A stretch of DNA of 19,020 bases from an uncultured Chloroflexota bacterium (GTDB lineage Bacteria > Chloroflexota > Dehalococcoidia > UBA3495), in assembly GCA_913020235.1 (NCBI GenBank), contig CAJWBT010000008.1:1-19020 (forward strand), given 5' to 3'. The notes beneath the pieces were generated by a model that ran no database searches, was not told where the DNA came from, and saw nothing but the letters and a program-made list of their open reading frames with translations. Numbering within the stretch: position 1 is the stretch's first letter; every line of letters starts with the position of its first letter. Both the position numbers and the translations under genes were made by a program. Below, in pieces: positions 13,835-19,020 of the stretch.

Positions 13835-14754
13835 GCGCGGAAAACCCTGAACTCAACGTGGTAACGGGAGCCTTCGGCTACACCGGGAGATACATCACGG
13901 GCCGGCTCCTTTCCATGGGGGTCCGGGTCCGGACATTCACCGGCCACCCCGGCCGCCACAACCCGTTTGGCCAACAGATAAGCGTGGCGCCACTGAATTT
14001 CGCGAACCCCGGAGAATTGGCCGAAAACCTGCGCGGGGCGACAACTCTCTATAACACCTATTGGATTCGGTTCAACCACGGGAGAGAGACCTTCGAGAAA
14101 GCCGTGGGCAATACCGTTGCCCTCATTGGGGCGGCCAAGGAAGCCGGCGTTTCCAGGATCGTGCATATCAGCATTACCAACCCCTCCCACGGGTCTCCCC
14201 TCCCCTATTTCAAGGGAAAAGCCATCGTGGAGCAAGCCATCATCGATTCAGGGCTCTCCTATGCCATCGTCCGTCCAGCCCTGATCTTCGGTCTGGAAGA
14301 CATCCTCATCAACAACATCGCCTGGCTGCTGCGCCGTTTCCCGGTATTCATCGTCCCCGGACAGGGCGACTACCTGCTCCAGCCGGTGCATGTGGAAGAC
14401 CTGGCGGAGCTGGCCACCGGCGCCGGCCGCGGGCACGACAATGTAATTTTCGACGCCGTGGGCCCAGAGACATACACCTTCGACCAGCTGGTCCGGCTCA
14501 TCGCCGAAACCGTGGGAAGCCGAGCCAGGACCGTCCACCTGAGGCCGGGGTTGGCCCTGCTGGCTTCCAAGGTGCTTGGCTTGCTGGTCAGGGACGCGAT
14601 GTTGACGCGGGACGAGGTCGAGGGCTTGATGTCCAACCTCCTGGTATCCCAAGAGCCTGCCACGGCGCGCACCAACCTGAGCGTTTGGCTTCGCCAGAAT
14701 GCGGAGCATATCGGGGCCACGTACGCCTCAGAGCTACGCCGGCATTACCGCTAG
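13831..14754 (+). CDS. atypical SDR, NAD(P)-binding (NmrA/NDUFA9-like)
   Basis: A 307-residue Rossmann-fold protein of the atypical short-chain dehydrogenase class. The dinucleotide-binding motif is TGAFGYTGRYI (12-22), with basic residues after the second strand (VRVRTF). The catalytic-type pair is Y126 and K130 in PYFKGKAIVEQAI, followed by SYAIVRPALIFG and the substrate-side block QPVHVEDLAELA. Related proteins act as nucleoside-sugar or lipid-modifying reductases, quinone-complex assembly factors or redox sensors; the substrate cannot be told. ATG 13831 is chosen because AGGGTGG ends 5 nt before it; a GTG at 13822 is in frame. It is probably translated with the small membrane protein upstream. 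Pairing with a UbiE-type enzyme hints at isoprenoid-quinone or membrane-lipid chemistry. Confidence 0.85.
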   Translation: MSAENPELNVVTGAFGYTGRYITGRLLSMGVRVRTFTGHPGRHNPFGQQISVAPLNFANPGELAENLRGATTLYNTYWIRFNHGRETFEKAVGNTVALIGAAKEAGVSRIVHISITNPSHGSPLPYFKGKAIVEQAIIDSGLSYAIVRPALIFGLEDILINNIAWLLRRFPVFIVPGQGDYLLQPVHVEDLAELATGAGRGHDNVIFDAVGPETYTFDQLVRLIAETVGSRARTVHLRPGLALLASKVLGLLVRDAMLTRDEVEGLMSNLLVSQEPATARTNLSVWLRQNAEHIGATYASELRRHYR

Positions 14755-14860
14755 GGCCTTCAGAACCTCAGATACTGGCGCTGAAAACTAAACCGCTGCC
14801 TTTCATCTTAGCCCCCTCCCGCGGGGAAGAGGAGACAAGCCCCTTCTCCCTGGATGGGCT

Positions 14861-14994
14861 TTGCCTCAAAACTGTCATTCCGAGGAGCGAGGCGACGAGG
14901 AATCTGGTGGGGGTCCTCGATGGGAGCCTGGACCCACCGCCCCAGACCCCTCGCTTCACTCGGGGTGACATTTTCCAGGGTGTTCTTGGGGCAA
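14861..14994. repeat. foldback repeat, copy 1
   Basis: The outer arms TTGCCTCAAAA (14861-14871) and TTCTTGGGGCAA (14983-14994) are near inverted repeats. Inside, TGTCATTCCGAG (14873-14884) pairs with CTCGGGGTGACA (14959-14970), and GAGGAATCTGG (14897-14907) pairs with CCAGACCCCTC (14942-14952), using G-U pairs in RNA. It belongs to a 622-bp stretch (14755-15378) without genes, occupied by two such copies, unassigned sequence and the selA promoter. It resembles non-autonomous dispersed palindromic elements. Confidence 0.75.
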
Positions 14995-15011
14995 CGTCCC
15001 TGGATGGGGCT

Positions 15012-15173
15012 TTGCCTCAAGACTGCCAGTCCGGAGAGCAAAGCGACACTGTCATTCCGAGGAGCGAAGCGACGAGGAATCTGGTGGGGGGTTCCCTGAC
15101 GGGAGCCTGCACCCACCACCCCAGACCCCTCGCCTCACTCGGGGTGACATTTTCCAGGGTGCTTTTGAGGCAA
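15012..15173. repeat. foldback repeat, copy 2, with partly duplicated left arm
   Basis: Same architecture as copy 1: outer arms TTGCCTCAAGA (15012-15022) and TTTTGAGGCAA (15163-15173), and core arms 15050-15061 with 15138-15149. The segment 15023-15048 is a degenerate extra copy of the left core arm, so this copy is about 28 bp longer. Both copies lie in the same orientation. Confidence 0.75.
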
Positions 15174-15324
15174 GGTCCCCGGACGGGAGAAGGTTAGGAT
15201 GAGGGTGAAATGTTTGTCTCCGTTACCCGTGTTGATTTAGCATTTCGTTCAACGAACACCAGGGGCATCAAGCCATGAGCCGGGTCCGGCCTCACCTGCA
15301 CCAGGCTCTCACGTAGGGCGTTCG

Positions 15325-15333
15325 TGTTACAAT
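15325..15333 (+). promoter_or_regulatory. possible selA promoter (extended -10)
   Basis: TGT-TACAAT is an extended -10 with no recognisable -35. The leader to ATG 15379 would be about 40 nt. Confidence 0.4.
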
Positions 15334-15378
15334 ATAGCCCGTTTCCAGACCGCCCCAGGCGCGGAGTGTGAGAGGGAA

Positions 15379-16743
15379 ATGCAGTTTCGCCAGCTCCCCA
15401 GTGTAGACAAGGTCATGGGCATCGACACGGTGGTTGCCGCGGCCACGTCCTACAACCGGGAATGGGTAGTCAACCTGGTGCGCCAGGAGTTGGACGAGGC
15501 CAGGCAGCGGATCCGGCAAGGGGGCGAGGCGCCAGCTCCGTCAGAGGTGGCCGAGGCAGTCTGCCGAGAGATTGAATCGGTGGCCCAAGCGGAGCCTCGC
15601 CACGTGGTCAATGCCACCGGGGTCATAATCCACACCAACCTGGGGCGAGCGCCATTGAGCCAGGCTGCCGTCGGCGCCATGGTGCGTGCCGCCCAGGGAT
15701 ACTCCAACCTGGAGCTGGACCTGGAAAGCGGGCGGCGGGGCTCCCGCCAAGCCCACCTGCAATCGTTGCTCCGCCAGTTGACCGGCGCGGAGGCGGCCCT
15801 TGCGGTCAACAACAACGCCTCGGCGGTGCTGTTGGGGCTGACCGCCTTGGCCGCGGGAAAAGAGGTGATAGTCTCCCGGGGCGAATCGGTCGAGATTGGC
15901 GGCGGCTTTCGTATACCGGACGTGCTGCGCCAGAGCGGCGGTACTCTGGTGGACGTGGGGACCACCAACCGGACTTATGCCAGGGACTACGAGGGCGCCA
16001 TCACGGAAAACACCGCGGCCCTCCTCAAAGTCCACTCCAGCAATTTCCGGGTGGAAGGATTTACGGAGACGGTGGAGCCCGCAGAGTTGGTGGAGCTGGG
16101 GCAGCGGTATGGAGTCCCCGTCCTGCACGACGTGGGCAGTGGCTGCCTGCTGCCCACGGAGCGCTACGGCCTGGCCCACGAGCCGACACCCCAGGAGAGC
16201 GTCGCTGCAGGGGTCGGCCTGGTCTTGTTCTCCGGGGACAAGCTGCTGGGCGGCCCCCAATCCGGGATAGTAGTGGGAAGACGGGACCTGGTGCAACGGC
16301 TGGAGCGGCACCCACTGGCTCGGGCGACCCGAATCGATAAGTTCAGCCTGGCCGCCTTGACCGCCACCCTGCTCCATTACTTGAAGGGGGAAGCCGTAAC
16401 CGACATACCCGTTTGGCGGATGATTGCCACCTCCGAGGGGACCGTCAAGGATCGAGCCCAATCCTGGCAAAAGCACCTGGAAAGAGGCGCCGGGGTGGAA
16501 GTGGCCCGCTCGGCTATCGGCGGCGGAAGCTTGCCGGGCGAGACCCTGCCCTCCTGGGTGCTGACATTGTCTTGTGAGGGTATCGCCGGCGGGCCCGAGG
16601 AAGTAATGGGCAGGCTGCGCCGGGCCGAACCGCCGGTCGTGGCACGCATCGAGGAAAATCGGGTGCTGCTGGACCCCCGGTCGGTGCTCCCCGAAGAGGA
16701 TGAGCCTCTTCTGCGGGCGGTGCACGGGGCCTTGGATCATTAA
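15379..16743 (+). CDS. selA: L-seryl-tRNA(Sec) selenium transferase
   Basis: PLP-dependent enzyme that converts Ser-tRNA(Sec) to Sec-tRNA(Sec) with selenophosphate, in the cytoplasm as a large homo-oligomer. The 454 residues compare with 463 in E. coli. Diagnostic parts are the N-terminal RQLPSVDKVM (4-13), RHVVNATGVIIHTNLGRAPL (74-93), NNNASAVLL (144-152), VGTTNRT (193-199) and KVHSSNFRVEGF (217-228). The PLP-binding lysine is K288 in FSGDKLLGGPQSG. GAGAGGG immediately upstream serves as ribosome binding site. It implies selenoproteins in this organism, yet selB, the tRNA-Sec gene selC and selD are not in the window. The gene follows the foldback repeats and is followed after 112 bp by an alpha/beta hydrolase. 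Confidence 0.97.
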   Translation: MQFRQLPSVDKVMGIDTVVAAATSYNREWVVNLVRQELDEARQRIRQGGEAPAPSEVAEAVCREIESVAQAEPRHVVNATGVIIHTNLGRAPLSQAAVGAMVRAAQGYSNLELDLESGRRGSRQAHLQSLLRQLTGAEAALAVNNNASAVLLGLTALAAGKEVIVSRGESVEIGGGFRIPDVLRQSGGTLVDVGTTNRTYARDYEGAITENTAALLKVHSSNFRVEGFTETVEPAELVELGQRYGVPVLHDVGSGCLLPTERYGLAHEPTPQESVAAGVGLVLFSGDKLLGGPQSGIVVGRRDLVQRLERHPLARATRIDKFSLAALTATLLHYLKGEAVTDIPVWRMIATSEGTVKDRAQSWQKHLERGAGVEVARSAIGGGSLPGETLPSWVLTLSCEGIAGGPEEVMGRLRRAEPPVVARIEENRVLLDPRSVLPEEDEPLLRAVHGALDH

Positions 16744-16855
16744 GAGCGATGTGGCAACGTGCTGCGTTCTACAGGTGTGAAGTTTGCCCTCTTTGGACTT
16801 GGGGGCTCGTTAGGTCCAGTGAAGCCCACGGAAGGCCAGAGACCAGGATGAAAGA

Positions 16856-17614
16856 ATGACGGACTACCTCTTGGTGCACGGCGCAGGACAAGGAGCCTGG
16901 AGTTGGGGCCGGGTCTGGGGATACCTGACCGCGCCGGCGGAGCACCCGCCGCGGCTCTACGCGTCGCGCCCCGCCGACCGGGTGTACCCCCTCGACCTGC
17001 CTGGGCACGGTGCGGACGCCGACGGGGATACCGCCGAGGTCAGGCTGGAAGAGTGCGTCCACGCGATAGTTCGGGCGGTGGAACGGGAGGAATTGAAAGA
17101 CGTGGTCCTGGTCGGACACGGATTCGCCGGAGGTCTGCTCCTTCAGGCGGCCGCCACCCTGCCGAAGCCACCCAAACGCCTGGTGCTGGTGGGCGCTATT
17201 GTACCCGTCAACCAGCGGACCATGTTGAGCGCATTGCCCCGGCGAGTCCGCACCGGTTTCCGGCTGTTGGCCGCTCTGAGCAAGCTCTCCCGGCAGAGCC
17301 TCAAGTTCCCCCGCCTGGTGATTGGCCGGTTCCTGTGCAACGGAATGGACCCGATGGAGGTAATCCACTCGCTGGGGTTCTTCGGGCCGCTGCCCGTTCG
17401 GGTCCTCAAGACGAAATTGGATTTGGGAGACGGCCCTCCACCCTGTCCCGTGACCTACGTGGTGCTCACCCAGAACAAGGCAGTGTCGCCGGAGGCGCAG
17501 GAGCGTATGGCCCAAAGGCTCCCCGATGTTGAGATCGTTTCAATGGACTCTTGCCACCAGGTGACTCTCTACAGGCCCAGGGAGCTGGCCGACATCCTGC
17601 TGCGCTACGCCTGA
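16856..17614 (+). CDS. alpha/beta hydrolase fold protein with lost Ser and Asp of the triad
   Basis: A 252-residue single-domain protein of the type that includes plant methyl-salicylate esterase and hydroxynitrile lyase. The fold is clear: oxyanion-side LVHGAGQGAWSW (6-17), YPLDLPGHGAD (44-54), the nucleophile elbow VLVGHGFAGG (84-93), and the C-terminal SCHQVTLYRPRELA (232-245) with His234. The elbow should read GHSxxG, but the Ser is Gly89. The acid, normally Asp in a T-x-D-K motif, is Asn207 (TQNK). Only the His remains, so ordinary ester hydrolysis is unlikely. It may be a binding protein or a cofactor-independent catalyst of another reaction. AGGA lies 8 nt before ATG 16856. The 112 bp after selA contain no clear promoter. 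It converges on the flavoprotein gene 8 bp away. Confidence 0.85.
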   Translation: MTDYLLVHGAGQGAWSWGRVWGYLTAPAEHPPRLYASRPADRVYPLDLPGHGADADGDTAEVRLEECVHAIVRAVEREELKDVVLVGHGFAGGLLLQAAATLPKPPKRLVLVGAIVPVNQRTMLSALPRRVRTGFRLLAALSKLSRQSLKFPRLVIGRFLCNGMDPMEVIHSLGFFGPLPVRVLKTKLDLGDGPPPCPVTYVVLTQNKAVSPEAQERMAQRLPDVEIVSMDSCHQVTLYRPRELADILLRYA

Positions 17615-17629
17615 CCGGTGATTCACCGG
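17615..17629. repeat. small hairpin between convergent stops
   Basis: CCGGTG and CACCGG form a 6-bp stem with loop ATT, filling the 8-bp gap between the two genes and covering the TGA of the flavoprotein gene. There is no U-tract. It might weakly slow transcription from both sides. Confidence 0.35.
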
Positions 17630-19020
17630 GCCTGCTTGGCCGCGTTCCTGCCCGCAATGCGTCCGAAGACGGACCCCAACATGAGCCCGGCCCCGGTGGA
17701 GAAGGCCCGGTAGAAGATGCCGCCGATGGCTTCCCCAGTTGCGTAAAGACCGCGGATTGGCTGGTGGGCGGCATCCAGGACCCGGGCCTCCCCGTCCACC
17801 TCGATGCCCCCGTGGGTGAAGACGATGCTGGTGGTGACGCGGTAGGCCACAAAGGGCGGGCTCTCCAACCGCAGGGCCCAATTGGACTTGGGGGGCTCCA
17901 GGCCTCGGGTGCCCTTGCCGTCTTTGATGGTGGTGTCGAAGGTCCCCTCTTGCACCGCCTGGTTGTACCGGGTGACGGTATCCGACAGGGCGTCGGAGTC
18001 TACGCCCAGGCTGCGAGCAAGCTCTTCCACGGTGCCGGCGGTCATGGGAGAGCCCCCGGAGCGGTACCGCTCCGCGTCCAGCATTTTGACGGTCTGCTGG
18101 TCGAAGATCTGGTAGGCTATTCCCCTTGGCTGAGACCAAACCGCATTCCCCAGGGCCACGCCCCCAGTGTGGTGAAACTCGGCTCCCTCGTCCACGAAGC
18201 GCCGCCCCTCGGCGTTGACCATGATGCCGAGCCTCTCTGAGGAGCGGGCGCTCAAGTTGCCCGCTTTAGGTCCACCGAAGGCTGGGGCGGCACTGTCCAC
18301 GGACCCGCAGTCGGAGGCGGACCAAGCGCCGCTGCTGCCCGCGCCTATCTCTCGGGCCCGGTCCAGGAGTTCGCCGGTGTTGTGCCGGGTGCCCCGCACC
18401 TTCATGAAGTCCCACCCCGGTCCCAGGTAGCGGGCGCGCATCTCCGGGTTGGCCTCGAAGCCGCCGCTCCCCAGCACCACACCCCCTGCCTCCAGCGCCT
18501 GAACACCGTCCTCGGAGCGTACTCGCACGCCGCAGACGCCGCCCTGTTCATCGGTAACCAGCCCGGTGACCGCGGTGCCGTAAGCGATGTCGACGCCCCG
18601 CCCCTCGGCAATGTGGAAGAGTTGTTGCATCAGCCCCAAACCCGAACCCCAGGTCTGAATCTCGTTGCCGGGCAGGAAGATGGTGCGGCCGCCCCGGCGC
18701 GGCGCCCTCTGGTACAACTCGAAGTGGACCCCCAGGCCCTGCATCCACCGGAGAGTGTCGTAGGACTGGTCCGCAAGCACCCGGCAAAGCACCGGGTCGG
18801 CACGCTCTTCGGAGATCCGAATCAGGTTGTCGTAGTAGGTGTCGGCGGTGTAGGGTCCCATGTCCAGGCGTTCCGCCTCGACCGGGGTGAGTTCCGGCAC
18901 CAGGGGCATCACGTCCTCCAAGCCCTGGTGGGCGAACTCGAACAGCCCGCCGCTGCAGGCGCTGTTTCCGCCCCGCTCCTCGTAAGGCGCCTTCTCAAGC
19001 ACCAGGACCCGCGCCCCCTC
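17623..19020 (-). CDS. FAD-dependent oxidoreductase, fumarate reductase/TcuA-like family (N-terminus outside window)
   Basis: The 465 visible residues are an FAD_binding_2-type flavoprotein related to fumarate reductase flavoprotein subunits, 3-ketosteroid dehydrogenase and tricarballylate dehydrogenase TcuA. The N-terminal GxGxxG lies just beyond the edge; the first visible residues are EGARVLVLEK, the end of the FAD-binding beta-strand, followed by RGGNSACSGG. GGVVLGSGGFEANPEM is typical of the inserted substrate (capping) domain boundary. FTHGGIEVDGEARVLDAA and LYATGEAIGGIFYRAFSTGAG form the conserved C-terminal FAD-binding end. It is soluble, with no membrane helix. The substrate cannot be assigned. 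In-frame GTG codons near 19002 are internal valines, not the start. It converges with the degenerate hydrolase. Confidence 0.88.
   Translation of the reverse strand, partial: EGARVLVLEKAPYEERGGNSACSGGLFEFAHQGLEDVMPLVPELTPVEAERLDMGPYTADTYYDNLIRISEERADPVLCRVLADQSYDTLRWMQGLGVHFELYQRAPRRGGRTIFLPGNEIQTWGSGLGLMQQLFHIAEGRGVDIAYGTAVTGLVTDEQGGVCGVRVRSEDGVQALEAGGVVLGSGGFEANPEMRARYLGPGWDFMKVRGTRHNTGELLDRAREIGAGSSGAWSASDCGSVDSAAPAFGGPKAGNLSARSSERLGIMVNAEGRRFVDEGAEFHHTGGVALGNAVWSQPRGIAYQIFDQQTVKMLDAERYRSGGSPMTAGTVEELARSLGVDSDALSDTVTRYNQAVQEGTFDTTIKDGKGTRGLEPPKSNWALRLESPPFVAYRVTTSIVFTHGGIEVDGEARVLDAAHQPIRGLYATGEAIGGIFYRAFSTGAGLMLGSVFGRIAGRNAAKQAR

Noticed and set aside
14861..15173. CRISPR array
   Set aside because: Only two copies exist, each itself a long foldback with internal arms, with no regular short repeats or unique spacers.
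14061..15197. 378-codon plus-strand frame through the SDR and the repeats
   Set aside because: It is an out-of-frame shadow of the SDR continuing through non-coding foldback repeats; the composition is Arg/Pro-rich without any motif.
16744..16855. tRNA-Sec (selC) next to selA
   Set aside because: No cloverleaf, T-loop consensus or long variable arm could be built here or in the 14755-15378 gap.

Overview
This window is GC-rich, densely coded bacterial chromosome. The gene set is mostly housekeeping: threonyl-tRNA synthetase, PlsY, RF2, riboflavin synthesis, dCTP deaminase and SelA. Mixed in are an ECF sigma/anti-sigma pair, a UbiE-like methyltransferase and several alpha/beta hydrolases. There are no phage, transposase, CRISPR or tRNA/rRNA genes. 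My best guess for the host is an uncultured Chloroflexota bacterium (Dehalococcoidia/SAR202-like). This is inference from protein flavour and from dispersed foldback repeats starting TGTCATTCCGAG; no taxonomic marker was searched.

Layout. 1-1793 (minus): 3' truncated thrS, plsY, and a 52-codon SRPBCC-like fragment behind a strong ribosome binding site. 1956-3881 (plus): promoter and two overlapping acetyl-xylan-esterase-family hydrolases; the second has lost its nucleophile serine. 4016-5319 (plus): prfB with a long leader and the classical in-frame UGA +1 frameshift. A 28-nt perfect palindrome containing the prfB stop codon separates it from the convergent operon dcd-ribD-ribE-ribBA (8936 down to 5385, minus). 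9091-9209 holds an isolated, strong plus-strand terminator with no gene in front of it. 9300-12527 (minus): a small membrane protein, an ECF sigma factor, its overlapping anti-sigma factor with terminator, and a secreted SIMPL-domain lipoprotein. 12680-14754 (plus): UbiE-like methyltransferase, a small single-pass membrane protein, and an atypical SDR coupled to it by an ATGA overlap. 14755-15324 is non-coding and carries two tandem foldback repeats. 15325-17614 (plus): selA, then an alpha/beta hydrolase lacking both catalytic Ser and Asp. 17623-19020 (minus): an FAD-dependent fumarate-reductase-family oxidoreductase running off the window.

How the genes fit together. The rib genes convert GTP and ribulose-5-phosphate towards riboflavin, except for lumazine synthase (ribH), which is not here; their first gene, dcd, adds pyrimidine nucleotide metabolism. 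The sigma/anti-sigma pair is a probable envelope-stress switch, and the SIMPL lipoprotein downstream is a plausible but unproven target. SelA implies selenocysteine use, although selB, selC and a selenoprotein are not visible. Four of the promoters I can read use an extended -10 (TGn-TAnnnT) with poor -35 boxes.

The most unusual features are the two hydrolases with destroyed catalytic triads, the ECF sigma factor with an N-terminal Cys/His cluster beside an anti-sigma factor missing a zinc ligand, the paired foldback repeats, and the orphan terminator/possible small RNA at 9.1 kb. I found no convincing wholly new multi-gene system.
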